Origin: Candidatus Rokuibacteriota bacterium
Lineage (GTDB): Bacteria > Methylomirabilota > Methylomirabilia > Rokubacteriales > CSP1-6
NCBI GenBank assembly: GCA_016177555.1
Contig: JACOVB010000266.1
Location: 1 to 17,384 of the forward strand
Direction of reading: 5' to 3'
DNA: 17,384 nucleotides
Shown here in pieces: positions 1 through 6,373 of this stretch (position 1 is the first letter of the stretch; each line of letters opens with the position of its first letter). Under the pieces are notes generated by a model that was given only the letters and a program-made list of their open reading frames with translations, was not told the origin of the DNA and made no database searches. The position numbers and the translations under genes were made by a program.

Positions 1-873
1 CGCCGGCACGCGCTCACCCTCGAGGATGAGCCCCGCGAGCGCGCGGTTGACATGGCCCCGATACTTCACCCGGGCGACCACCTCCTGGCCGATGTAACAA
101 CCCTTGGTGTAGGACACGAGGTGCTCGAGGCGCGTCTCGGGCAGGATCACGGTCTCGTCCACGTCATGCCCGTAGAGCGGGATGCCCGCCTCCACCCGGA
201 GTACTTCCCAGGCCTCCACCCCCACGGGCCGGGCGCCGGCCGCGACGAGCGTCTCCCAGAGCGCGGCGCCGGCCGCGGCCGCCGTCCAGCACTGGAAGCC
301 GGCGGGGGCCCCCTCGGCCCTGTGAATGATGCGCGCGGCCGTCTCGCCGAGCGTCACCTCGGCATGAGCGTATGGGGCGAGGGTGAGGGCGCCGCCTGCC
401 AGCCGCTCGAGCAACGCTCCCGCCCCCGGGCCCTGGAGCGAGAGCACGCTGAAGGCCTCGTCCGCCGGCTCGAGGGAGGCCTTCTCCGAGATCAGGAAGT
501 GGTCGATGACCTGGAGCGTCTTCTCCGTGCTCCCCGGCGGCAGTTCCAGCAGCAACCGGTCCTCGAGGGCGTAGACGGAGAGGAGTGACATGACCTTGCC
601 GTGGGCGTCGAGGAGGGCCGCCGGACACCCCTGCCCTGGCTTCAGCCCCTTGATGTCGTTGCTGAGCATCCCGTGCAGGAAGGCCGCCCGGTCGCGCCCC
701 GTGACGACGGCCTTGCCCACCGGCGAGCGGTCGGCGAGCCCGGCGCCCTCGCGCACGGCGCGGTACTCGAGCGCCGGATCGCCGTAATGGGCCGGCAGGA
801 GCCAGCCGCAGCTCTCCCGCATGACGGCGCCGTGGCGCGCATGGGTCTCGGCGAGCGGCAGCGTGGTCGGCAC
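1..873 (-). CDS. ygfZ: YgfZ/GcvT-family folate-binding protein, 3' end cut by window edge
   Basis: The frame is open on the minus strand from about 936 to the window edge, giving at least 291 codons. Near residues 257-264 it carries KGCYIGQE, the signature of the YgfZ branch of the aminomethyltransferase (GcvT) fold. The N-terminal part also fits (GWLLPAHYGDPALEYRAVRE, then LHGMLSNDIKGLKPGQG). YgfZ proteins bind tetrahydrofolate and support assembly or repair of certain Fe-S enzymes, including the tRNA-modifying MiaB; they act in the cytoplasm. I chose the GTG at 873 because similarity to the family begins just after it. A GTG at 924 and an ATG at 822 are alternatives, and none has a convincing ribosome-binding site. 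The C-terminal barrel lies outside the window. The gene is divergent from mutY across about 70 bases that must hold both promoters. Family assignment is firm; the exact start is not. Confidence 0.88.
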   Translation of the reverse strand, partial: MPTTLPLAETHARHGAVMRESCGWLLPAHYGDPALEYRAVREGAGLADRSPVGKAVVTGRDRAAFLHGMLSNDIKGLKPGQGCPAALLDAHGKVMSLLSVYALEDRLLLELPPGSTEKTLQVIDHFLISEKASLEPADEAFSVLSLQGPGAGALLERLAGGALTLAPYAHAEVTLGETAARIIHRAEGAPAGFQCWTAAAAGAALWETLVAAGARPVGVEAWEVLRVEAGIPLYGHDVDETVILPETRLEHLVSYTKGCYIGQEVVARVKYRGHVNRALAGLILEGERVPA

Positions 874-945
874 GCCCTCATTCTTGACGCGCCTCCGGGG
901 GATGTCAACTTGCAGGGCCCGCACGACTCGGTCACACTAGGCGGC

Positions 946-1647
946 GTGCGCACGCCACCCCGGCCGGATCCGGACGTCCGCCGCCGCTTCCAGCGCCGGC
1001 TGCTCGACTGGTACCGCCGGCATCGCCGGGACCTTCCCTGGCGCCGGACCGACGATCCCTATCACATCCTGGTCTCCGAGATCATGCTCCAGCAGACCCA
1101 GGTCGAGCGCGTGGTCCCGAAGTACCGCGAGTTCCTCCGGCGCTATCCGACGCTCACGCGGCTGGCCCGGGCGCGTCCCGCCGCCGTGAGGCGGACCTGG
1201 TACCCGCTCGGCTACAATGTCCGGCCAGTCCATCTCCAGGGGATCGCGCGCGAGTCCGTGGCCCGCTACGGCGGCCGCCTCCCCGACGACGGCGTCGCGC
1301 TACGCGCCATGCGCGGCATTGGCCGCTACACCGCGGGCGCCATCCTCTCCTTCGCCTTCGGCCGGGACGCCGCGGTCGTGGACACCAATGTACGGCGAGT
1401 CCTCGGCCGGATCTTCCTCGGCCCCCGGCGCCTGCGCCGGCTGCGGGGCGATCGCGCTCTGTGGCACCTCGCCGAGGCGCTCCTGCCCCCGGGGCGGGCG
1501 TATGACTGGAACCAGGCCCTGATGGACTTCGGGGCCACCTGGTGCACGCCGCGCGCGCCGCGGTGCCCGCGCTGTACGATGAGAGGCTTCTGCGCGAGCT
1601 ACCCGCAGGACGGCGTGCCCAAGGGGAGAGGCCATGGGATCCCTTGA
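946..1647 (+). CDS. mutY: A/G-specific adenine glycosylase, short form without C-terminal domain
   Basis: This is a DNA glycosylase of the HhH-GPD/endonuclease III superfamily that removes adenine opposite 8-oxoguanine. Visible features in the 233-residue product are SEIMLQQTQV (catalytic Glu45), the helix-hairpin-helix segment around RGIGRYTAGAI (123-133), VDTNV (catalytic Asp146), and a [4Fe-4S] site C200-X6-C207-X2-C210-X5-C216. The protein stops 17 residues after the last cysteine, so the NUDIX-like C-terminal domain that reads 8-oxoG in ~350-residue MutY proteins is missing. The frame stays open upstream to 601, but that part is antisense to ygfZ. I chose the GTG at 946, with a weak AGGCGG upstream; a TTG at 910 is possible. 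The stop overlaps the start of the next gene by 14 bases, so they are probably co-transcribed. A mismatch thymine glycosylase of the same superfamily is an alternative. Confidence 0.88.
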   Translation: MRTPPRPDPDVRRRFQRRLLDWYRRHRRDLPWRRTDDPYHILVSEIMLQQTQVERVVPKYREFLRRYPTLTRLARARPAAVRRTWYPLGYNVRPVHLQGIARESVARYGGRLPDDGVALRAMRGIGRYTAGAILSFAFGRDAAVVDTNVRRVLGRIFLGPRRLRRLRGDRALWHLAEALLPPGRAYDWNQALMDFGATWCTPRAPRCPRCTMRGFCASYPQDGVPKGRGHGIP

Positions 1648-2380
1648 GGGGAAGGTGGCGCTGGTGGCGGGTGGCGGCACGGGCGTCGGGCGGGCGACGG
1701 CGGAGCACTTCGCGGCGGAGGGCGCGAGGGTCGTGGTCTTCGGGCGCAGGCCCGAGCCCCTCGCGCAGACGGTCGAGGCCATCGTCGCGGCCGGCGGCGC
1801 CGCCACGGCCGTGGCGGGAGACGCGGCGAGCGAGGAGGATGCCCGACGGCTGGTCGCGGCGGCCGAGCGCGAGTACCATGCCGCGGACATCCTCGTCAAC
1901 TGCGCCGCCGTGCGCCTGCGCGCCCCGCTCGTCGAGATCAGCGCCGCCGACTTCGCCGAGGTGCTGAGGATCAACCTGGTCGGCGCCTTCGTCCTCACCA
2001 AGGCCGTCGTCCCCGCGATGCGGCGCCGCAGGGGGGGCAGCATCGTCCACCTCGGCTCGGCGCTGGGGACCGTGGCGGCGCCGGACTTCTCCCCCTACGT
2101 GGCCTCCAAGGGCGGTCTCCACCTCTTCGCACGCGCCGCCGCAGTGGAGCTGGTGCAGGACGAGATCCGCGTCAACGTCGTGGCCCCGGGCACCATCGAC
2201 ACCCCCATCGGCCAGGGCGTTCCGGAGTTCCGCCGCCATCTCCTCAAGCACCGCATTCCCATCGGGCGGGCCGGCCACGTGGGCGACATCGCTGCGGCCT
2301 GCCTCTACCTCGCCTCGGATGCCTCGCGGTACGTCACCGGTGCCATCCTCGCCGTGGACGGAGGCTGGACCGCCTCGTAG
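1634..2380 (+). CDS. SDR family NAD(P)-dependent oxidoreductase
   Basis: A 248-residue classical short-chain dehydrogenase/reductase. The nucleotide-binding motif is GGGTGVGR (13-20), and NCAA (89-92) replaces the common NNAG. The catalytic set is Asn114, Ser142, Tyr155 and Lys159 (YVASK). The C-terminus (TGAILAVDGGWTAS) is typical of FabG-like members. Arg38-Arg39 at the end of beta-2 favour NADPH over NADH, which is an inference from the family. GGGGAGAGG sits just upstream of the ATG, inside the end of mutY, so translation is probably coupled. The substrate cannot be read from the sequence: FabG-like 3-oxoacyl reduction is possible, but no fatty-acid genes are nearby. A palindrome begins six bases after the stop and could cap the message. 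Confidence 0.92.
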   Translation: MGSLEGKVALVAGGGTGVGRATAEHFAAEGARVVVFGRRPEPLAQTVEAIVAAGGAATAVAGDAASEEDARRLVAAAEREYHAADILVNCAAVRLRAPLVEISAADFAEVLRINLVGAFVLTKAVVPAMRRRRGGSIVHLGSALGTVAAPDFSPYVASKGGLHLFARAAAVELVQDEIRVNVVAPGTIDTPIGQGVPEFRRHLLKHRIPIGRAGHVGDIAAACLYLASDASRYVTGAILAVDGGWTAS

Positions 2381-2386
2381 GTCGTA

Positions 2387-2437
2387 GGGGTCAGGTCTTG
2401 CAATCCAACATCGTGTCGTAATGCAAGACCTCACCCC
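2387..2437. repeat. REP-like palindrome with 16-base arms overlapping the mutT start
   Basis: The left arm GGGGTCAGGTCTTGCA (2387-2402) pairs with the right arm TGCAAGACCTCACCCC (2422-2437) with a single mismatch, around a 19-base loop (2403-2421). The mutT ATG (2421-2423) straddles the loop and the right arm, so the first codons of mutT are read from the right arm. The layout resembles short palindromic elements mobilised by REP-associated transposases; I do not see a transposase here or a second copy in the window. It could also work as an RNA hairpin, ending the SDR transcript or masking the mutT start. Confidence 0.75.
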
Positions 2438-2807
2438 GGTCGTGGCGGCGGTGATCGAGCGCGCCGACAGGCTCCTCATCACGCGGCGCCCCGAGGGCTC
2501 GCACCTGGCGGGGCTCTGGGAGTTCCCCGGCGGCAAACCACACGTGGGCGAGAGCCTGGAAGATGCGCTGCGACGGGAAGCCCGGGAGGAGCTGGGCGCC
2601 GAGGTCACGGTCCTGGACAGGCTGGACACGATCGACTGGGCCTACCCTGACAAACGCGTGCGGCTCGTCTTCTTCCGCTGCACGATGCAGGGCGAACCCC
2701 GGGCCCTCGAGGGCCAGGAGATGGCCTGGGTCGCGCGCGCGGATCTCTGCCGCTACGACTTCCCGGCCGCGGATGCGGCTCTGATCGCGCGTCTCAGCGG
2801 ACGATGA
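2421..2807 (+). CDS. mutT: MutT-type NUDIX hydrolase (8-oxo-dGTP diphosphatase)
   Basis: A 128-residue NUDIX protein. The full 23-residue NUDIX box runs from Gly38 to Ala60: G38, E44, then REAREELGA (52-60), with the metal-binding glutamates E53, E56 and E57. GLWEFPGGK just before it and YDFPAADAALIARL near the C-terminus are typical of MutT/CTP pyrophosphohydrolase-like members. The likely role is to hydrolyse 8-oxo-dGTP or other damaged nucleotides and so clean the pool before replication, which pairs with MutY two genes upstream. No Shine-Dalgarno is visible, and the ATG sits in a palindrome whose right arm encodes residues 1-6. A GTG at 2442 is a possible alternative start but would cut into the first beta strand. 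The last 14 bases overlap the end of the convergent TRAP permease gene. Confidence 0.9.
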   Translation: MQDLTPVVAAVIERADRLLITRRPEGSHLAGLWEFPGGKPHVGESLEDALRREAREELGAEVTVLDRLDTIDWAYPDKRVRLVFFRCTMQGEPRALEGQEMAWVARADLCRYDFPAADAALIARLSGR

Positions 2808-4689
2808 CGGGCGCCGGGGTGTCCCGGCGCCAGGCCGCGTAGCCGACGATGGCCCCGTAGAGCGCGAGCCCCGCCAGCTGCAGCGCCAGCGTCCGCAGCA
2901 CCAGGAGCGCCGCCGCAACCGCGCAAAGCCCCCTGAGCCAGCCGGACATCGGCCCCCAGGCATGTCCGACCACCACCGACGCCACGGCGATCGCCGAGAT
3001 CCCGGCGAAGCCCGACATGAGCAGCACCTGCGCCCACTCCCCCGCGAGCAAGAGCTCCGGGTGGTAGACGAAGGCAAAGGGGACCAGGAACCCGGCGACG
3101 CCCAGGCGGAAGGCCTCGACGCCGGTGCCGAACATGTCCGAGCCTGCGATGTTCGCCGCAGCGAAGGCGGTCACGGCATCCGGCGGCGTGAGATCGGAGA
3201 GCACCGCGTAGTAGAAGACGAAGAGGTGCGCCGCCAGGAGCCCCACGCCCAGGTTGCCCATGGCGCCGGCGCCCACCGTCACCGCGATGACGTAGGCGGC
3301 CGTCGTCGGGATCCCCGTGCCGAGGATGGAGACCACGACGAAGACCAGGATCATCGCGATGACGAGGATGCCCTGCGCGGCCTGCACCACCACGCCGCCG
3401 AAGGCCAGCGCAGCCCCCGTCCGTGTGAGAACGCCCACGATCATCCCCGAGCCCGCCAGGGCCACGGCGATGGTGCCGGCGCTGAAGGCGGCCTCCACCA
3501 GCGCCTCCCAGCACTTCTTCGGCGTCATCCAGGTCCGGCGGTCCAGGAACGACAGCACGAAGGTGGCGGCGATGGTGTAGAAGGCGGCGCCCGTGGGCGA
3601 GTACCCCTGGGCCAGCAGGTACACGATGAGCCCGAAGGGGACCATGAAGTAGGCGCGCCGGAGCACCGGCCGCCAGGACGGCAGCTCGGAACGCGGCACC
3701 GGGCGCAGCCCGAAGCGGAGCGCGAGGAAGTGGACCATGGCGAAGAGCCCGACATAGTAGAGGATGGCCGGGATGGCGGCGGCCTTGATGATCTCGAAGT
3801 ATGAGATGCCGGTCACCTCCGCCATTATGAAGACACCGGCGCCCATCACCGGGGGCATGATCTGCCCCCCGGTGCCCGCGATGGCCTCGATGGCCGCCGC
3901 GGACTTGGCCGAGTAGCCGCCGCGCTTCATGAGCGGGATCGTGAAGGAGCCGGTGGCGTAGACGTTGGCCACCGTGGAGCCGGAGATGGTGCCGAAGAGC
4001 GCCGAGCCGATCACGGCGATCTTCGCGGGCCCCCCGCGCGCCCAGCCCGCCAGGCGCACCGCCAGGTCGATGACGAACTCGCCCACGCCCGCCTTCATCA
4101 TCACCGAGGCGAAGAGCACGTAGATGAAGAGGATGTTGGCCGAGATCCCGGTGAGAAAGCCGTACATGCCCTCGTCGCTCGCGAGGTAGACGAACTCCAC
4201 CATGCGCGGCAGCGGGTAGCCCTTGAAGTGCAGGACGCCCGGGAACCACTGGCTCGTGCCGAGATAGATCAGCGCCACGGAGATCGTGACGGCCATCCAC
4301 GGCGACAGCGCGCGCCGGCACGCCTCGATGACCAGGAGGGCCATGACGATCCCGATCGCCACCTCGTGGGAGAGGACCGGCGAGGCGCCCTCCCAGCGGT
4401 GGTCGAGCCTGTCCCTGTCCCAGATGAGGTACGCGCTGGCGAGCCAGGAGGCCACGGCGAAGAGCCAGTCCGGAGCGCTGGGCCGGTGCCGGGGCGATGC
4501 CCTGCGGCACGGGAAGGCGAGGAAGACCAGCGGCACGAGGAAGAGGAGGTGCATCGACCGCTGGACGCGCGGCTCGAAGACCCCGTAGCCCGCGGTGTAG
4601 AGATGAAAAAGGGAGGCCAGGGCAGCATACGCCCCGGCCCCCCACCCGGCGGTTCCAGATAAGCGCCTGATTATCCACCCCTCTGGCAT
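2794..4689 (-). CDS. TRAP transporter, fused small and large permease subunits (TAXI type)
   Basis: A 631-residue, very hydrophobic inner-membrane protein of the fused TRAP permease family. The N-terminal part (about residues 15-130) has roughly four membrane spans and corresponds to the small DctQ-like subunit. The rest is the large DctM-like subunit, with FGTISGSTVANV (232-243) and GTGGQIMPPVMGAGVF (272-287), which are hallmarks of permeases that work with TAXI receptors. TRAP systems are secondary transporters driven by ion gradients and fed by a periplasmic binding protein. The obvious partner is the TAXI protein at 6374-7360, but about 1.7 kb of unrelated sequence lies between them. The ATG at 4689 is the first good start; its ribosome-binding site is weak. 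The substrate is unknown, and neighbouring oxidase and racemase genes suggest an amino or organic acid. The 3' end is convergent with mutT. Confidence 0.93.
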   Translation of the reverse strand: MPEGWIIRRLSGTAGWGAGAYAALASLFHLYTAGYGVFEPRVQRSMHLLFLVPLVFLAFPCRRASPRHRPSAPDWLFAVASWLASAYLIWDRDRLDHRWEGASPVLSHEVAIGIVMALLVIEACRRALSPWMAVTISVALIYLGTSQWFPGVLHFKGYPLPRMVEFVYLASDEGMYGFLTGISANILFIYVLFASVMMKAGVGEFVIDLAVRLAGWARGGPAKIAVIGSALFGTISGSTVANVYATGSFTIPLMKRGGYSAKSAAAIEAIAGTGGQIMPPVMGAGVFIMAEVTGISYFEIIKAAAIPAILYYVGLFAMVHFLALRFGLRPVPRSELPSWRPVLRRAYFMVPFGLIVYLLAQGYSPTGAAFYTIAATFVLSFLDRRTWMTPKKCWEALVEAAFSAGTIAVALAGSGMIVGVLTRTGAALAFGGVVVQAAQGILVIAMILVFVVVSILGTGIPTTAAYVIAVTVGAGAMGNLGVGLLAAHLFVFYYAVLSDLTPPDAVTAFAAANIAGSDMFGTGVEAFRLGVAGFLVPFAFVYHPELLLAGEWAQVLLMSGFAGISAIAVASVVVGHAWGPMSGWLRGLCAVAAALLVLRTLALQLAGLALYGAIVGYAAWRRDTPAPVIVR

Positions 4690-5012
4690 GCATGCTTTCG
4701 ATCACAGCCGCTTCCGGGACCGAAAACCGGCCGTGGCCAGGGCTTGACCCTCGAACACTCAGCTGGTGCACCGACAGCGCGCTAGGAGTGGACAGCCCCC
4801 GATCGACACCCTGGAGCCTTCCTTGTCACGGGATCCACGCCGCTGGCTTCTCGGGGCGCTCGATCGGGACTCCCCGCGGGAACCGCAGAACCACCGCCAT
4901 TGCGAGCGCTCTCTCCTGGCAGGGACCGCGGCCTCTCGGCGGTCACACCACGCGCAGCCCCTCTTGTTCCTGGCACCAACCAGGGATTCGCTGACGCTGC
5001 CCGTACCTCTGC
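4690..5012. other. Gene-poor stretch between TRAP permease and retropepsin-like gene
   Basis: No frame in these 323 bases gives a protein that I recognise on either strand. Two open frames of up to 100 codons exist but read as low-complexity, Ser/Arg/Pro-rich text without motifs. A 24-codon minus-strand frame is listed separately. The stretch must contain the leader of the permease gene and the end of the retropepsin cassette. I see no clear rho-independent terminator, transposon end or target-site duplication. It may be decayed coding sequence left by the event that separated permease from receptor. Confidence 0.5.
4826..4900 (-). CDS. Possible 24-residue small ORF or gene remnant
   Basis: On the minus strand an ATG at 4900 opens a 24-codon frame containing LRFPRGVPIERPEKP, ending in TGA at 4826. 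AGGAGAG lies roughly 11 bases upstream, a little far for a ribosome-binding site. The peptide has no membrane segment, metal site or recognisable motif. It could be a small protein, a leader, or the remains of a larger gene. I list it because it is the only frame in this gap with a plausible start signal. Confidence 0.15.
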   Translation of the reverse strand: MAVVLRFPRGVPIERPEKPAAWIP

Positions 5013-5438
5013 TTAGGGGGTCGCGGTCACGTAGAATTCCTGATACCGCTCACGGAACCCAATTTGAAGGACGTTCAGGAAATCACGACCAAGCAGTGCT
5101 CTTCTAGCCTCATCAAGCATGAACGCAACCTTCAGCTGATAACGCCCGAGTTCGTCATGCGAGATGATGACATCGTGCAGGCGTGCATCATGAGAATGCC
5201 CCACCGTTGCGTCCAGCGCCAGAGGTTCGCCCTGGAGAAGCTCCAGCCCGATGAGGCTCGCAAACTCTCCCGGGAAGACGGACACCTCCGCTCCGGTGTC
5301 CACGTGTCCTACAACGTCGACCCCCAGCCCGTCATTCTGGGGGCTCTGAATCCTCACGACGAGCGCGGGGAACGACCTTCCGCGGCTGCCGGCGTCAGCG
5401 ATGTAGGCGAATTGATGTCTGTAGTCGACAGACGGCAT
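5013..5438 (-). CDS. Retropepsin-like aspartic protease domain protein
   Basis: A 141-residue protein with the two fingerprints of a single-domain, retroviral-type aspartic protease. The catalytic loop is VDTGAEVSVFP (Asp47-Thr-Gly-Ala), followed by the psi-loop strand ALLGRDFL (114-121), equivalent to the ILGRD/IIGRD motif of retropepsins. Enzymes of this fold carry one Asp per chain and act as homodimers. There is no signal peptide or transmembrane segment, so a cytoplasmic location is likely, and no reverse transcriptase or integrase is nearby. It is the last gene of a three-gene cassette: its ATG lies two bases after the upstream stop, with no clear ribosome-binding site, so it depends on coupled translation. 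Base composition is lower in GC than in the flanking genes. The substrate is unknown; its cassette partners are obvious candidates. Confidence 0.8.
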   Translation of the reverse strand: MPSVDYRHQFAYIADAGSRGRSFPALVVRIQSPQNDGLGVDVVGHVDTGAEVSVFPGEFASLIGLELLQGEPLALDATVGHSHDARLHDVIISHDELGRYQLKVAFMLDEARRALLGRDFLNVLQIGFRERYQEFYVTATP

Positions 5439-5440
5439 CG

Positions 5441-5941
5441 CTAGAGGCCTATATGGACGACACCCTTTGATCTCTCCTCATCAACGCGATACACAAACGG
5501 AACCTGAACACCCCTCTGTCGGGCTCCGCGCACCGCGTCCGACGGGCTCGGACCCATCGAGATGATCTCGTCGCCCTCCACAACGACCCATTTGCCCACC
5601 AGCGCGCGCAACTCATCGCGGTGTGTACGCAGCCATTCCAGCTCCTTCTCCCGGCGACCCGACCCTGACCGAAGGGGTAGGCTGTCCATCTTCTCGCCAT
5701 GGGCGACAGTGACACGAACTCTCTCACCCAAGAGCAACGCGTCGGCAGCTACTACTTGCGCCAGCGCCCACGTACCTCCCACCGCAGGCCCCCCGATCAA
5801 GCTATTGAGCCAGGGGTGTTCTTCGACATAAGAGGGCATCACGTCGTGAACGGTACCTGAAACGCCGGACCAAGACGCGGCACCCGTCTCCGGGGAAATC
5901 GCTCCAACACCACTTGGCAGCTGAAGTTCGATCGTCGTCAT
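5441..5941 (-). CDS. DUF5678-like protein of the retropepsin cassette
   Basis: A 166-residue protein whose C-terminal half (about 98-155) resembles the DUF5678 domain: a charged helix (KELEWLRTHRDELRAL) followed by GKWVVVEGDEIISMG and a helix ending in a VQVPFVYRVDEE-like strand. I know of no function for that domain. The first 95 residues are not recognisable and contain a Gly/Ala-rich stretch (GGPAVGGTWALAQVVAADAL) that might be weakly hydrophobic; there is no signal peptide. The ATG overlaps the upstream stop as ATGA, and the protease gene starts two bases after this stop, so all three genes are translationally coupled. The 60 bases at 5461-5520 contain 31 G/C by my count, against 47 of 60 at 12301-12360 in the cyclase gene, which points to separate ancestry. 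The domain call rests on pattern memory, not a search. Confidence 0.6.
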   Translation of the reverse strand: MTTIELQLPSGVGAISPETGAASWSGVSGTVHDVMPSYVEEHPWLNSLIGGPAVGGTWALAQVVAADALLLGERVRVTVAHGEKMDSLPLRSGSGRREKELEWLRTHRDELRALVGKWVVVEGDEIISMGPSPSDAVRGARQRGVQVPFVYRVDEERSKGVVHIGL

Positions 5942-6240
5942 GTGCGGCGCCCCGCCCGTCGCGACTCCTCGATCCGTGGGAGTGCCAAGTCAAGGTACTC
6001 CTTCAGGGCCCTGGCCGCAGAGAATGTCACGATCACGCGGGCAATGGGCTCCCGTCGCATGACGTCCTCTGTCGACGCTGGCGGAATCTCCGTCAGCCGC
6101 TCACCTGGACCAGCCATCACTTCGCGATGTGGCTTATCAACGCGCCGCAGCTCGAGCGTGAGATCGTCCTCGGTCAGGAGTGACGTCACTATGTTCGCAT
6201 AATAGGTCGGTGGCTCTTGGTGCCCACTCTCACCGGACAT
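5938..6240 (-). CDS. Small DUF3467-like protein, first gene of the retropepsin cassette
   Basis: A 100-residue protein. It begins with an acidic/polar segment and PPTYYANIVTSLLTEDDLTLELRRV, and ends with ARVIVTFSAARALKEYLDLALPRIEE. This order (a Y-x-N strand, a short insert, then a V-x-V-x-hhS strand and an amphipathic helix) resembles the DUF3467 family of small bacterial proteins of unknown role. The middle (about 40-65) is a variable loop. I chose the ATG at 6240 because a perfect AGGAGG ends five bases upstream. A GTG at 6246 would overlap that site and is unlikely. This is the only gene of the cassette with its own strong ribosome-binding site, which suggests it is the entry point for translation of all three. 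The stop overlaps the next start as ATGA. Confidence 0.6.
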   Translation of the reverse strand: MSGESGHQEPPTYYANIVTSLLTEDDLTLELRRVDKPHREVMAGPGERLTEIPPASTEDVMRREPIARVIVTFSAARALKEYLDLALPRIEESRRAGRRT

Positions 6241-6245
6241 GCTCA

Positions 6246-6251
6246 CCTCCT
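6246..6251 (-). promoter_or_regulatory. Strong Shine-Dalgarno of the retropepsin cassette
   Basis: The minus strand reads TAGGAGGTGAGCATG. AGGAGG occupies 6251-6246, with a five-base spacer before the ATG at 6240. This decides the start of the first cassette gene and rules out the GTG at 6246. Confidence 0.85.
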
Positions 6252-6276
6252 ACGCTCTCGCCGCGCTTCGTGTCTT

Positions 6277-6294
6277 GGGCGGTCCCTGCCGCCC
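6277..6294 (-). other. Short GC hairpin between TAXI gene and cassette
   Basis: GGGCGG and CCGCCC form a perfect six-base-pair stem around a six-base loop. It lies about 80 bases downstream of the TAXI stop and 36 bases upstream of the cassette's first start codon. No T-run follows on the minus strand, so it is not a clear rho-independent terminator. It could be an attenuator, an operator or chance in GC-rich DNA. Confidence 0.25.
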
Positions 6295-6304
6295 CATAGC
6301 CCAG

Positions 6305-6310
6305 ATTCTA
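6305..6310 (-). promoter_or_regulatory. Possible -10 element of the retropepsin cassette
   Basis: TAGAAT on the minus strand differs from TATAAT at one base and lies about 65 bases upstream of the first cassette start. No good -35 hexamer sits at the usual 16-18 base spacing. The gap after the TAXI gene (134 bases, against overlaps upstream of it) supports an independent promoter here, but the match is weak. Confidence 0.25.
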
Positions 6311-6373
6311 CCTGCCCCGCGTTGAGCACGTTCCAACGCCTTCGCAGGTTCCCGCCGTCAAGGGGCTCTCACC

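Noticed and set aside
601..945. Upstream in-frame extension of mutY by 115 codons
   Set aside because: It is antisense to ygfZ, lacks family similarity, and the glycosylase fold begins just after the GTG at 946.
1154..2629. Long minus-strand open frame opposite mutY, SDR and mutT
   Set aside because: It is a GC-rich antisense shadow with Arg/Ala/Gly-rich text and no motif, while three recognisable genes lie on the plus strand.
2753..4771. A 672-codon minus-strand frame covering the permease
   Set aside because: It is out of frame with the permease and dense in Arg/His/Gly, whereas the 631-residue frame has membrane spans and TRAP motifs.
4692..4994. A 100-codon plus-strand frame in the gene-poor stretch
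   Set aside because: The product is Ser/Arg/Pro-rich without any domain, and no ribosome-binding site precedes it.
5013..5438. Remnant of a retrovirus-like or LTR element
   Set aside because: Only the protease fold is present. There is no reverse transcriptase, integrase or long terminal repeat, and retropepsin-like domains occur in ordinary bacterial proteins.
5064..5444. A 126-codon plus-strand frame opposite the retropepsin gene
   Set aside because: It shows no recognisable motif, and the minus strand carries both protease fingerprints plus tight coupling to its neighbour.
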